Made by a program: the position numbers and the translations under genes. DNA of 64,000 nucleotides from Bacteroidetes bacterium MED-G20 (GTDB lineage Bacteria > Bacteroidota > Bacteroidia > Flavobacteriales_D > Parvicellaceae). Below are positions 21,348 through 32,035 of the stretch, one piece after another (position 1 is the first letter of the stretch; each line of letters begins with the position of its first letter). The DNA lies in contig CAJJCR010000010.1 of NCBI GenBank assembly GCA_905182745.1, positions 31,724 through 95,723 on the forward strand, written 5' to 3'. The notes under the pieces were generated by a model. It did no database searches. It was not told the DNA's origin and was given only the letters and a program-made list of their open reading frames with translations.

Positions 21348-21960
21348 TATTACTGTAAAATACGGTGAAATAGAGATTAAATTTCCAAATATAAATTTGG
21401 ATTATGGTGGTCAGTTGCTAATCATAGGAAAAAGTGGTTCAGGTAAAACAAGTTTACTTAATGTTTTAGGAGGACTATTGTCTGCTGAAAGCGGAAATAT
21501 ATTGGTTAATGATATAGATCTTTTTAGTTTGTCCAACAAAAAAAGAGATAAATTTCGAGGGCAACAAATTGGATTTGTATTTCAAACCCCTCATTTTATA
21601 AAGTCTCTCTCTGTTAATGACAATTTAAAGTTTTCACAATACATGTCTTCTAAAATAAATCAATCTAAAATTGATATGCTTTTAAAAAAGGTGGATTTAA
21701 ACCATTTAAAAAACGCTTCAATTCAAAATCTAAGCGAAGGTGAAAAACAAAGAATTTCGATAATAAGAGCACTGGTAAATCAACCATCTATCATTTTTGC
21801 AGACGAGCCAACTTCTGCTTTGGACGACAATTCATGTAATAATGTGGTTGATTTATTAACCAATTTATCTCGGGAAAATAATACTACTCTTGTAATAGTA
21901 ACTCACGATAATAGAATTAAAGATAAGTTTCCCAATCAAATAAATTTAAATGATTTTTAA
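21331..21960 (+). CDS. ABC transporter ATP-binding protein (LolD/MacB-like)
   Basis: Walker A GKSGSGKTSL, signature LSEGEKQRISIIRAL, Walker B IIFADEPTSALD. TTG at 21331 (LIRTNNITVKYG) is a better start than 21292. Confidence 0.92.
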   Translation: MIRTNNITVKYGEIEIKFPNINLDYGGQLLIIGKSGSGKTSLLNVLGGLLSAESGNILVNDIDLFSLSNKKRDKFRGQQIGFVFQTPHFIKSLSVNDNLKFSQYMSSKINQSKIDMLLKKVDLNHLKNASIQNLSEGEKQRISIIRALVNQPSIIFADEPTSALDDNSCNNVVDLLTNLSRENNTTLVIVTHDNRIKDKFPNQINLNDF

Positions 21961-23200
21961 GTTAGCCTGGAGAAATATTATAACTAGACCTCTTTCAAGT
22001 GGTCTTTCTGCAGTTTTACTCAGTTCATCAATAATGGTAATTGTTTTATCAATGCTTACCATGAAACAAATGAAATCTAAGTTTAATGAAAATGCAAATA
22101 AGATAGATTTAGTAGTTGGGGCGAAAGGCAGTAGACTTCAGTCAGTATTATGTAATGTTTTCCATATAGATTATCCCAACGGTAATATAAAGCTCAAAGA
22201 AGTTGATTTCCTCTTCAAACATCCTTTTGTGAAAAGTGCAATACCAATTTCGCTTGGGGATTCTTATAAAAAACATAGAATAATTGGAACAAATCCAAAT
22301 TTCATTACCCAGATATACAATGGATCAATTTCAAAAGGAAATTTTTTTAATAAACCTTTAGAAGTAGTAATTGGTGCCAATGTTGCAGCAAAATTAAAAT
22401 TAGATATTGGTGACTCTTTTAGTGGGAGTCATGGAATAGAAGAATCAACCCACGATCATGAAGATTTTCCGTACAGAGTAGTAGGTATTCTTTCACCAAC
22501 AGGAGAAATTATTGATCAGTTGATAGTAACTTCTTTAGAAAGTGTTTGGCAAGTTCATCCTCATAATGATAAAAAAGGTTCTTTTGATTTAAAAACTGCT
22601 GAAGAACACGACCATCACTCTCATGATCACAAATCAGAAGTTTATGAAAATAATAAGGAGGTAACAGCAGTTTTAGTAAATTACAATTCACCTAGAGCAA
22701 AATTTTCAATTCCAGGAATTGTCAATCAAAAAAATGCATTGATAGGGGCAGAACCAGCCATTGAAATCAAACAACTTTTAGATCTTATAGAACCTGCTGT
22801 AAACGTTATTTACGTCTTGTCACTATTTATTTTCGGGCTTTCTCTTTTTAGTATTGTTGTTACATTATTAAATTCGATGAAAGACAGAAAGTATGAAATA
22901 TCTATGATGAGAGTTGGAGGAGCTAGTGTTAGATTAATTTTTATTTCTATAATTTTAGAGGGTTTCTTTATTGGGCTATTAGGGAGTATTTCAGGATTGA
23001 TATTGGGACATTCAATCATGGGAATTATGGCTAGATTTTTAAATCTTAAGTACAATTATCAATTTTCAGGTTTGGTATTTGATAGCCTAGAATTAGTTTT
23101 GCTTATTGTGACAATACTAATTGGAATGACCGCGGCAATATTCCCTGCACTAGCAGCCTACAGACTTGATATATCAAAGACATTAAAAAATAAAACATGA
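21950..23200 (+). CDS. ABC transporter permease (FtsX/MacB type) with His-rich extracytoplasmic segments
   Basis: N-terminal TM, large periplasmic domain, C-terminal FtsX-like block SLFSIVVTLLNSMKDRKYEISMMRVGGASVRLIFISIILEG; contains HDHED and EEHDHHSHDHKSE. Confidence 0.9.
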   Translation: MIFKLAWRNIITRPLSSGLSAVLLSSSIMVIVLSMLTMKQMKSKFNENANKIDLVVGAKGSRLQSVLCNVFHIDYPNGNIKLKEVDFLFKHPFVKSAIPISLGDSYKKHRIIGTNPNFITQIYNGSISKGNFFNKPLEVVIGANVAAKLKLDIGDSFSGSHGIEESTHDHEDFPYRVVGILSPTGEIIDQLIVTSLESVWQVHPHNDKKGSFDLKTAEEHDHHSHDHKSEVYENNKEVTAVLVNYNSPRAKFSIPGIVNQKNALIGAEPAIEIKQLLDLIEPAVNVIYVLSLFIFGLSLFSIVVTLLNSMKDRKYEISMMRVGGASVRLIFISIILEGFFIGLLGSISGLILGHSIMGIMARFLNLKYNYQFSGLVFDSLELVLLIVTILIGMTAAIFPALAAYRLDISKTLKNKT

Positions 23201-23637
23201 GAAACAAAATAATTTTAGCTACCACTTTTTTTTTATTTTTTATGGGTAATATTTATAGTCAAAATATCATTACTTGGGAGCTTTTGAAAAATGTAGAGTT
23301 TGATGAGATTTGGTCTGAAGAATTTCAGGCTTATTATATGGTGCCAAAGTTTTCGGAATCCGTTAAAGAAATGGACGGCAAAGAAGTCCAAATTAGAGGC
23401 TTTATAATTCCGGTGGATATTGTTCAAGACTATTATGTGCTTTCTGCCAACCCATATAGTTCTTGTTTCTTTTGCGGTCAGGCTGGTCCTGAATCTGTAA
23501 TGGAGATTCAAATGATTAAAAAATATGAAGGGTTAAGAATGGACCAGGTAATAACTTATAAGGGCACTTTAAAATTAAACGTGGATGACATTTACCAATT
23601 GAATTATATTCTAGAGGATGCAGAAATAATAGAGTAG
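23197..23637 (+). CDS. DUF3299-like secreted protein
   Basis: Signal peptide; MDGKEVQIRGFIIPVD...YVLSANPYSSCFFCGQAGPESVMEIQM. Overlaps the permease stop (ATGA). Confidence 0.65.
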   Translation: MRNKIILATTFFLFFMGNIYSQNIITWELLKNVEFDEIWSEEFQAYYMVPKFSESVKEMDGKEVQIRGFIIPVDIVQDYYVLSANPYSSCFFCGQAGPESVMEIQMIKKYEGLRMDQVITYKGTLKLNVDDIYQLNYILEDAEIIE

Positions 23638-24867
23638 TTAAACCAATTTTTGAATTTCATTCCAAACGATTTCTGTAGCTCCTTTATTCTCTTTTATAAT
23701 TTCTTTGGCTTTTTTCTTTTTTTTCTCTAATTCAGCTTTATTTCCAATTAACTTTGAAATAATATTTTTTAGATCTTTAGAATCGTGGATAGTCTCTGCA
23801 ATCTCTTCTTTAAGCATTAAATTAGCTTCTGGATACTTGTCAATATTGGGGCCAAATAAAAGAAAGTTTCCCTTTGCTGCTGCCTCTAAGATGTTGTGTA
23901 GTTTGCCAGAGAACCCTCCTCCAATAAAGGCAATATCGCTATAGTTGTAAAGATCTGCAAGAATTCCAATTTGATCAACAATTAATACTTTAGGTATCGG
24001 TTTCTTTAAATCAATTTTCGAGTATAGTAAAGCTTCATTTCCAAATAATTTTTTTGTTTTTAAGATTTTATTTTCTTTAATCTCATGTGGAGTTATTATC
24101 CAATTAACATTGTCTATCTTCTTAATTATTTCTGCAGTTATTTTTTCTTCTTTTTCCCATGAGGAACCTAAAATAACACATGGGGACTTTATATCTAAAA
24201 CTAAATTTGATTCAACTTCATTAAAGGTGTCAAATCTAGTATCTCCAGAATATTTAAAATTAGAAAATCCATTTTTTTCTAATATTTCTTCAGATGAATG
24301 ATCTGCAGTTAATATCAAACTCATGGACTGAAGTATTTTTTTAGCAGATTTTCCTAGCATATTAAAATACCAATGGTTCTTTCTAAATTTGGAAGAAAAT
24401 ACCAAAGAAGGAATTTTTCTATTATTACATTCACTGATTAAATTGAGCCATAGGTCATACTTCACAAAAATTAAAATACTTGGTTTAATAAAATCTATAA
24501 TTTTTTTTGAATTTCTTTTTTTATCAAAAGGCAAATAGAATTTATGAAAATTTTTATTTTCAAAATTATAGTTGTCATAACCAGATGGGCTAAAAAACGA
24601 CATGACCACTTGGTTGTTTTTTTGATTTAAAATTTCTCTAACCATAGAACTTGCCATAACAGCTTCGCCGTGGGAAGCAGCATGAATCCAAAAAGTTTTT
24701 TTATCGGAATTTAAATTGGATAAGTTTTTTTGCCAATTTTTTTGGCCTTTTATTGATTTTTTGGATTTATTTTTTCCAAAAAAAGCAGAAGCTTTTATGT
24801 AAATAGACAATAGCTCAATAGCAATTTGATAATGAAATAAACCCATTTTAATTGTAGTAAAATTCAT
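23638..24867 (-). CDS. waaA: 3-deoxy-D-manno-octulosonic acid (Kdo) transferase
   Basis: WIHAASHGEAVMASSMVREIL ... VMSFFSPSGY ... AFIGGGFSGKLHNILEAAAKGNFLLFGPN. Confidence 0.93.
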   Translation of the reverse strand: MNFTTIKMGLFHYQIAIELLSIYIKASAFFGKNKSKKSIKGQKNWQKNLSNLNSDKKTFWIHAASHGEAVMASSMVREILNQKNNQVVMSFFSPSGYDNYNFENKNFHKFYLPFDKKRNSKKIIDFIKPSILIFVKYDLWLNLISECNNRKIPSLVFSSKFRKNHWYFNMLGKSAKKILQSMSLILTADHSSEEILEKNGFSNFKYSGDTRFDTFNEVESNLVLDIKSPCVILGSSWEKEEKITAEIIKKIDNVNWIITPHEIKENKILKTKKLFGNEALLYSKIDLKKPIPKVLIVDQIGILADLYNYSDIAFIGGGFSGKLHNILEAAAKGNFLLFGPNIDKYPEANLMLKEEIAETIHDSKDLKNIISKLIGNKAELEKKKKKAKEIIKENKGATEIVWNEIQKLV

Positions 24868-25609
24868 TGGGATCCTTTCTTAAAACTGGGAAAAACCATC
24901 CTGCTCTTAATCCAAGATACACATCAAATTTATTATCAGTATAAGGCCCCATTAAATCAATTTGATAATCCCTCATTCCTCTGTTAAATCCTTCTATAAT
25001 CTCTATCCCAACTGTGAAATTTACCAGTTTGTTGTTGCTCATGTTTTGGTAGCCAATATATTGTTTCAATAATACCCCAACTGTGAGTCTATCATAGTAT
25101 TTTAAATATTCCTTTTTGAGTTGAGGAATTAGATTTTCTTGATTTTCAATTCTTATTTTATGATACATAGATCCAATACCCCCTTTTAGCAAAATTCCAG
25201 AATTTGGATTTGGTCCAATAAGATTTAAGACTTTTCCAAAATCTAAACTAATTAATCCTCCTCTATGATACATTAGAAATAGATTTTCTTCACCGTACTG
25301 GTTAATAATCCATCCTTGATCATTTATTAAGTGATCTAAGACGCTTGTGTTTTTAACATTTTCACTATGAATAAAATTATAATTTAATTCGAAAGTTTGA
25401 TTTCTTTTATTTTTCCACCCAATTGAAAGTCCAATATTAGAATTTATCCCATAGTTTTCTGCTAAATCCCCCTTAGGAGACTGCACAGCTAGGCTAAATC
25501 TTACAAAAGGGAAATAAATAACAGAATCTTTATTTATTTGACATGTTCCATTAGGCAATAATAATATTGAAAATAGTAAAATGACAAGTACTTTATTTAA
25601 CAGTGTCAA
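24848..25609 (-). CDS. Hypothetical secreted / outer-membrane beta-barrel-like protein
   Basis: Signal peptide MTLLNKVLVILLFSILLLPNGTCQ and aromatic-ended beta-like repeats; no family recognised. Confidence 0.6.
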   Translation of the reverse strand: MTLLNKVLVILLFSILLLPNGTCQINKDSVIYFPFVRFSLAVQSPKGDLAENYGINSNIGLSIGWKNKRNQTFELNYNFIHSENVKNTSVLDHLINDQGWIINQYGEENLFLMYHRGGLISLDFGKVLNLIGPNPNSGILLKGGIGSMYHKIRIENQENLIPQLKKEYLKYYDRLTVGVLLKQYIGYQNMSNNKLVNFTVGIEIIEGFNRGMRDYQIDLMGPYTDNKFDVYLGLRAGWFFPVLRKDPNEFYYN

Positions 25610-25647
25610 CTTTAAGAAGTATTAATTTGAAAAATCAAATATAAGAA

Positions 25648-25678
25648 TTGCCATAAATCTAGGATATAGTTATATTCG
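25648..25678 (+). promoter_or_regulatory. Candidate Bacteroidota-type promoter for the nucleotide-sugar operon
   Basis: TTG (25648) - N20 - TATATTCG (25671-25678), one mismatch to TAnnTTTG. Confidence 0.3.
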
Positions 25679-25697
25679 CAATTGTTAATTTATAGAG

Positions 25698-26841
25698 ATG
25701 AGCGAAAATAATTTAAATATTCAAATGGTTGACCTAAAAAGTCAATATATGAAGATCAAGCCTCAAGTAGATCAAGCTATAAATGATGTTTTGAGTTCTA
25801 CACAATTCATAAATGGAGAACATGTCAAATCTTTTCAAAATGAATTAGCTGCTTATCTTGATGTAAAACATGTTATTACTTGCGCAAATGGAACAGATGC
25901 GCTTCAAATATCTATGATGGCTCTTGGCTTAAAGCCTGGAGATGAGATAATAACTCCATCTTTCACTTACATAGCTACTACAGAAGTAATAGGGCTTTTA
26001 GGGTTAAAACCTGTGTTTGTGGATTGTAATCCTGAAAATTTTAATATTTCTGTTGATGAAGTAGAAAAGGCAATTACTAAAAAAACCAAAGCCATTGTTC
26101 CAGTTCATCTTTTTGGACAGTCGTCTGATATGAAGTCTATTATGAGTTTGGCCAAGAAATACAATCTTTTTGTAATTGAAGACAATGCTCAAGCAATCGG
26201 TAGTGATTATTTAGGATTTAACCAACCTCAAAAAACAGGAACTATAGGAAATATTGGATGTACTAGTTTTTTCCCCTCTAAAAATTTAGGGTGTTTTGGT
26301 GATGGCGGTGCAATGATGACTAACGATGATGAGTTAGCAAAAAAACTTCGAATGATAGCTAATCATGGACAAAGTAAAAGATATTACCATGATATAGTTG
26401 GGTGTAACTCAAGATTAGATAATATTCAGGCTGCAGTACTAAGAATTAAGCTCAAAGAACTTGATCAATACATTTTAAACAGACAGAAAGCCGCAAATTA
26501 TTACGATCAAAATTTAAAGGACTTAGATCAACTTACACTTCCATTCAGAAACTTAGATTCTAATCATGTTTTTCATCAATATACTTTAAAGCTAGATGAC
26601 TCTATATGTAAGAGATGAATTAATCCAATATTTAGCGGATAAAAACATTCCGGCAATGGTATATTATCCAGTACCTGCTCATAGGCAAAAAATGTTTTCC
26701 AAAATCCCGAATTCTTGTGGAAATATGAAAGTTACCAATTGGCTTTCATCCAGAGTATTTTCATTGCCAATGCATACAGAACTTTCTACTTTGCAACAAG
26801 ACTATATAATTGAAAATATTTCTAATTTTTTAAATAAATAA
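25698..26841 (+). CDS. DegT/DnrJ/EryC1/StrS aminotransferase (WbpE-like), one frame lesion near 26612-26618
   Basis: MVDLKSQYMKIKPQVDQAINDVL...GTDALQISMMALGLKPGDEIITPSFTYIATTEVIGLLG...SFFPSKNLGCFGDGGAMMT; joining ORFs gives LKLDDSICKRDELIQYLADKNIPAMVYYPVPAHRQ. Confidence 0.9.
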
Positions 26842-26847
26842 TAAATA

Positions 26848-28170
26848 ATGAAAATAGCTGTAATTGGAACTGGATATGTAGGTTTAGTAACTGGGACTTG
26901 CTTAGCAGAAACAGGAAATATAGTTACTTGTGTGGATATTGATGAACAAAAAGTCCATAAATTGAAAAATGGAAAAATTCCAATTTATGAGCCTAATCTT
27001 AACAACTTTTTCCAAAGGAATATTGCTCAAAAAAGATTGTTTTTTACAACTCAATTAGAAGAAGGAATAAAAGATGCACAATTAATATTTTTAGCACTTC
27101 CAACACCTCCTGGTGACGATGGTTCTGCAGACTTAAGCTATATTCTTTCGGTAGCCAAAGACCTTGGAAAGATTATTAAGAATTATAAAGTAATTATTGA
27201 CAAAAGTACAGTTCCAGTTGGCACAGCTGAAAAAGTTACTAAAGTAATTAGAGAAAATTCTAGTGTGGATTTTGATGTGGTTTCAAATCCTGAATTTTTA
27301 AGAGAAGGTTTTGCAGTAGAAGATTTTATGAAACCAGAAAGAGTTGTGGTTGGAACAAGAAGTGAAAAAGCGAAAAAGTTAATGGAGGAATTATATCAGC
27401 CATTTGTTAGACAAGGAAATCCTATACTATTTATGGATGAAAAATCAGCAGAGCTTACCAAGTATGCCTCCAATTCTTTTCTTGCTACAAAAATAACTTT
27501 CATGAACGAGATTGCCAATTATTGCGAAATGATTGGTGCAGATGTGGATATGGTTAGAAAAGGAATGGGAACAGATTCTAGAATTGGTAAAAGATTTTTA
27601 TTTCCTGGTATTGGCTATGGAGGGAGCTGTTTTCCAAAAGACGTTAAAGCATTAAAAAAAGCTGGTCAAATTGAAAATTATCAGTTTAAAATAATAGATG
27701 CAGTAATGAAAGTTAACGACATCCAAAAAATGAGCTTGGTTAAGAAAGTAAAATCTTATTTTGGAGAGGACCTAAAAGGAAAAAGATTTGCATTATGGGG
27801 ACTTGCTTTTAAACCAGAGACGGACGATATAAGAGAAGCTCCATCCTTGTCCATTATCAAAGAATTAACTGATTCTGGAGCCGAAATTGTCTCCTATGAT
27901 CCTGAAGCAATGGATAATGTTCGAGATTTGCTTGGAGATAAAATCCAATATTCTAAAAATGGTTTAGATGCTTTAAAAGATGTAGATGCATTATTAATTG
28001 CAACTGAATGGTCTGCTTTTCGAAATCCCGATTTTAATTTAATGCATTCTTTAATGAAAAGCCCAATAATATTTGATGGCAGAAATTTGTACTCTTTAGA
28101 GTCCATGGAAAAGAAAAACTTTTATTACCAAAGTGTTGGTAGAAAAGTAATTAATAATTTAAATAAATGA
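26848..28170 (+). CDS. ugd: UDP-glucose 6-dehydrogenase
   Basis: [24 protein letters not shown]...[11 protein letters not shown]...NPEFLREG...[16 protein letters not shown]. Confidence 0.93.
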   Translation: MKIAVIGTGYVGLVTGTCLAETGNIVTCVDIDEQKVHKLKNGKIPIYEPNLNNFFQRNIAQKRLFFTTQLEEGIKDAQLIFLALPTPPGDDGSADLSYILSVAKDLGKIIKNYKVIIDKSTVPVGTAEKVTKVIRENSSVDFDVVSNPEFLREGFAVEDFMKPERVVVGTRSEKAKKLMEELYQPFVRQGNPILFMDEKSAELTKYASNSFLATKITFMNEIANYCEMIGADVDMVRKGMGTDSRIGKRFLFPGIGYGGSCFPKDVKALKKAGQIENYQFKIIDAVMKVNDIQKMSLVKKVKSYFGEDLKGKRFALWGLAFKPETDDIREAPSLSIIKELTDSGAEIVSYDPEAMDNVRDLLGDKIQYSKNGLDALKDVDALLIATEWSAFRNPDFNLMHSLMKSPIIFDGRNLYSLESMEKKNFYYQSVGRKVINNLNK

Positions 28171-29154
28171 AAAGGGTATTAATTACTGGAGCAGCTGGGT
28201 TTTTAGGTTCGCATCTTTGCGAAAGGTTTTTAAATGAAAACTTTTTTGTAATTGGTATGGATAATTTCATTACAGGCTCTTCAAAAAATATTGACTTATT
28301 TAAAACCCATAATAACTTCAAATTTATTGAACATGATGTATCAAAATATGTTCAAATTGATGGGGATTTAGATTTTATTCTTCATTTTGCATCTCCTGCA
28401 AGCCCTATAGATTATTTAAAAATACCTATCCAAACTTTGAAAGTAGGCTCTTTAGGAACTCATAATTTATTAGGTTTAGCCAAAGCAAAAAAAGCTACTA
28501 TTTTAGTTGCTTCTACAAGTGAGGTTTATGGCGATCCGCTTGTTCATCCACAAAATGAAAGCTACTTTGGAAATGTAAATCCTATTGGTCCTAGAGGAGT
28601 TTACGATGAGGCTAAAAGATTCCAAGAAGCTATTACTATGGCCTATCATAGATTCCATAATTTAGATACTAAGATTGTAAGAATTTTCAACACTTATGGC
28701 CCTAGAATGAGATTGAACGATGGCAGAGTTTTGCCAGCATTTATAGGACAATCTTTAAGAAATGAGGATTTGACTATTTTTGGAGATGGTTCTCAAACTA
28801 GATCCTTTTGCTATGTAGATGATTTGATTGAAGGAATTTATAGGCTTTTACATAGTGATTATAATTATCCGATTAACCTTGGAAATCCCAACGAAATTAC
28901 CATTAAAGATTTTGCTAATGAAATTGTACAATTTAACTGGAAAAAATCAAAATATTATATTTAAAGAATTACCTGAAAATGACCCTTTAAAAAGAAAACC
29001 AGATATAGATCTGGCAAAGAAGATATTAAACTGGGAACCTAAAATCCATAGAAATGAAGGTTTGAAATTAACTTATGATTACTTTTGTAGCCTATCAGTT
29101 GAGGAATTAAATAAGAAAGACCATCAAAATTTCGAATCTTACAACAACTATTAA
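28167..29154 (+). CDS. UDP-glucuronate decarboxylase (UDP-xylose synthase-like SDR), one frame lesion near 28931-28934
   Basis: [21 protein letters not shown]...[48 protein letters not shown]; joining gives [42 protein letters not shown]. Confidence 0.9.
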
Positions 29155-29720
29155 TGAATTATTTCGCACATCCTACAGCAGTAATTGATGAAAATGTAAA
29201 AATTGGCAATGAATCTAAGATTTGGCATTTTAGCCATATTATGAGTAATTCAGCAATTGGAATAGGTTGTAATATAGGTCAAAACGTAGTGGTTTCTCCT
29301 TATGTAGAATTAGGCAATAATGTAAAAGTTCAAAATAATGTATCAATCTATACAGGTGTAGTTTGTGAGGATAATGTATTTTTAGGTCCATCTATGGTTT
29401 TTACAAATATTCTAAATCCTAGAAGTGCGATTGTTAGAAGAGATGCATATGTTAAAACTTTGGTAAAGAAAGGAGCTTCTATTGGTGCAAATGCTACAAT
29501 TATTTGCGGTAATAGTATTGGTGAATATGCTCTTATAGGAGCAGGAACTGTTGTTACTAAGCCAGTTAAGCCCTATGCTTTAGTAGTTGGAAACCCTGGC
29601 AAACAAATTGGATGGGTCAGCGAGTATGGTCATAGATTAGAGTTTGTTTCTGGAAAAGCCACATGCCCAGAGTCGTTAAAGTCTTATGAACTAAAAAATG
29701 AATTCTATAAAAGAGATTAA
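29154..29720 (+). CDS. Hexapeptide N-acetyltransferase (WbpD/WlbB-like)
   Basis: Left-handed beta-helix repeats; FAHPTAVIDENVKIGNESKIWHFSHIMSNSAIGIGCNIGQNVVV...TNILNPRS. Confidence 0.88.
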   Translation: MNYFAHPTAVIDENVKIGNESKIWHFSHIMSNSAIGIGCNIGQNVVVSPYVELGNNVKVQNNVSIYTGVVCEDNVFLGPSMVFTNILNPRSAIVRRDAYVKTLVKKGASIGANATIICGNSIGEYALIGAGTVVTKPVKPYALVVGNPGKQIGWVSEYGHRLEFVSGKATCPESLKSYELKNEFYKRD

Positions 29721-29723
29721 ATA

Positions 29724-30743
29724 ATGGATAAAATTAAGTTTGGAATAATTGGAGCTGGTCATATTGGTAAAAGACATGCAGAAATGGTATTAAGAAATAC
29801 AAATTGTGAACTTACTGCTATTTGTGATGTTTTACCCAAAGAAAGTTTAGCATTAGAACCTTACGATGTTCCATATTACAATGATTATTTAAAAATGCTT
29901 AACTCACATCAAGAAATAGATGTTGTTTGTGTTTGTACTCCAAATGGTTCACATTCTGATATTTCTATTTCTGTTTTGAAACACGACAAACACGTTGTAA
30001 TAGAAAAACCAATTGGACTAACTGTAGCCAATTGTGAAAAAGTGATTTTTAATGCACTTCAAAGAAACAAACATGTATTTGCTGTCATGCAAAACAGATA
30101 TTCTCCCCCAAGCGAATGGATCAAAGAAATTATTGAAACTAAAAAATTAGGAGATATATTTATGGTTCAAGTAAACTGTTTTTGGAATAGAGACGATAGG
30201 TATTATAAAAAAGGAGGATGGAAAGGAACGCAAGACTTGGATGGTGGTACACTTTTTACGCAATTTTCACATTTCATAGATATCATGTATTGGTTGTTTG
30301 GAGACATAGAAAATATTCAAGGGAAATTTGAGGACTTTACCCACCAAGAATCTACAGATTTTGAGGACTCAGGAATAGTTTCTTTTGATTTTAAAAAAGG
30401 TGGTATGGGCTGTTTGAATTATTCTACAGCAGTTTGGAACTCCAACTTGGAAAGCAGTATGACAGTTATTGGAAGTAAAGGAAGTATTAAGATTGGAGGT
30501 CAGTATATGAATGAAATTGAATATTGCAATATAAAAGATTATAAAATGCCCGAGCTAGCACCTTCTAATCCCCCAAATGATTATGGTCCTTATAAAGGAA
30601 GTGCAGCAAACCATCATTATATTATTGAAAATGTTGTAGAGACACTAAGAGGACAAAATGTAGCCACCACCAATGTTTTGGAAGGATTAAAAGTAGTAGA
30701 AATTATAGAAAAAATTTATAAACTTAGAGATAGTCAAAAATGA
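29724..30743 (+). CDS. Gfo/Idh/MocA oxidoreductase (WbpB/WlbA-like)
   Basis: KFGIIGAGHIGKRHAEMVLRN...CTPNGSHSDISISVLKHDKHVVIEKPIGLT...DLDGGTLFTQFSHFIDIMYWLFGDIE. Confidence 0.9.
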   Translation: MDKIKFGIIGAGHIGKRHAEMVLRNTNCELTAICDVLPKESLALEPYDVPYYNDYLKMLNSHQEIDVVCVCTPNGSHSDISISVLKHDKHVVIEKPIGLTVANCEKVIFNALQRNKHVFAVMQNRYSPPSEWIKEIIETKKLGDIFMVQVNCFWNRDDRYYKKGGWKGTQDLDGGTLFTQFSHFIDIMYWLFGDIENIQGKFEDFTHQESTDFEDSGIVSFDFKKGGMGCLNYSTAVWNSNLESSMTVIGSKGSIKIGGQYMNEIEYCNIKDYKMPELAPSNPPNDYGPYKGSAANHHYIIENVVETLRGQNVATTNVLEGLKVVEIIEKIYKLRDSQK

Positions 30744-32035
30744 AAATTTACAATAAATTAATTGCTAAAGAAGAAAAAATTGCTGTTGTTGGGTTAGGAT
30801 ACGTAGGTCTTCCAATTGCATTAGAATTTGCCAAAATAACTAACGTTATAGGGTTTGACATTAACCCAGAAAGGGTTTCTATGATGAAAAATAAAATTGA
30901 CCCTAGTAATGAGTTAGTTTCAACTGATTTTGACAATTGTTCAATAGAGTTTACTCATAAAATTGAAGATTTAAAAGAAGCCAAGTTTTTTATAGTCGCT
31001 GTACCAACACCAATTGATCAAAGTAAAGAACCCAATATTAAGCCATTACTTTCGGCAAGTGAAACTGTTGGAAAGGTTCTTAAAAAGGGAGATTATGTGG
31101 TATATGAATCTACAGTATATCCAGGATGCACAGAGGAAGATTGTATTCCTGTTTTGGAAAAATTGAGTGGTTTGAAGTTTGTAAAGGACTTTAAAGTAGG
31201 TTACTCCCCTGAAAGAATTAATCCAGGAGATAAAGTTCATACTCTTTCTAGTATTGTAAAAGTCTCCTCTGGATGCGATGAAGAATCTTCAGAAGAAATT
31301 GCCAAAACCTATGAGTTAGTTGTTTCTGCTGGTGTACATAGAGCTTCATCTATAAAAGTAGCGGAGGCTGCTAAAATTATTGAAAACACTCAAAGAGATG
31401 TAAATATTGCTTTGATCAATGAACTTTCTGTAATATTCAATAGGATGAATATAAATACTTACGAAGTATTAGAAGCTGCAGGAACTAAGTGGAATTTTTT
31501 GAATTTTCGGCCTGGCCTTGTTGGTGGTCATTGTATTGGAGTTGATCCATATTATCTCACGCACAAAGCCAAGGAACTTGGCTACCATGCACAAATAATC
31601 AACTCTGGAAGAGCGGTTAACGATTCTATGGGGGCTTATGTTGGTAGAACAGTTGCTAAAAAAGTTATAGCTTCAGGAACTCCAATGCAAGAAGCTCGAG
31701 TTTTGGTTATGGGAGCTACTTTTAAGGAAGATGTTTCTGATATAAGAAATTCTAAAGTAGTAGATGTAATCAACGAATTAAAATCTTTTTCTTGCCATGT
31801 TGAAGTCGTTGATCCTCATGCAAATTCTGGTGAATTAGTGGAAGAATATGGTTTTGATTTAGTACCTAAAACAAGTGGAATTTACCACTCTGTAATTGTT
31901 GCAGTAAATCATCAAGAGTACACTCTTTTAGATGAAAATTACTTTGCTTCTATTCTTTCTGAAAAAGGAGTTTTAGTAGATTTAAAAGGTGTTTTTAGAA
32001 ATAAAATTCAAAAACTAAATTATTGGACATTGTAA
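30740..32035 (+). CDS. UDP-N-acetylhexosamine 6-dehydrogenase (WbpA/WbpO/TviB-type)
   Basis: KIAVVGLGYVGLPIALEFAK...VYESTVYPGCTEEDCIPVLE...GYSPERINPGDKVHTL...GGHCIGVDPYYLTHKA. Confidence 0.9.
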   Translation: MKIYNKLIAKEEKIAVVGLGYVGLPIALEFAKITNVIGFDINPERVSMMKNKIDPSNELVSTDFDNCSIEFTHKIEDLKEAKFFIVAVPTPIDQSKEPNIKPLLSASETVGKVLKKGDYVVYESTVYPGCTEEDCIPVLEKLSGLKFVKDFKVGYSPERINPGDKVHTLSSIVKVSSGCDEESSEEIAKTYELVVSAGVHRASSIKVAEAAKIIENTQRDVNIALINELSVIFNRMNINTYEVLEAAGTKWNFLNFRPGLVGGHCIGVDPYYLTHKAKELGYHAQIINSGRAVNDSMGAYVGRTVAKKVIASGTPMQEARVLVMGATFKEDVSDIRNSKVVDVINELKSFSCHVEVVDPHANSGELVEEYGFDLVPKTSGIYHSVIVAVNHQEYTLLDENYFASILSEKGVLVDLKGVFRNKIQKLNYWTL

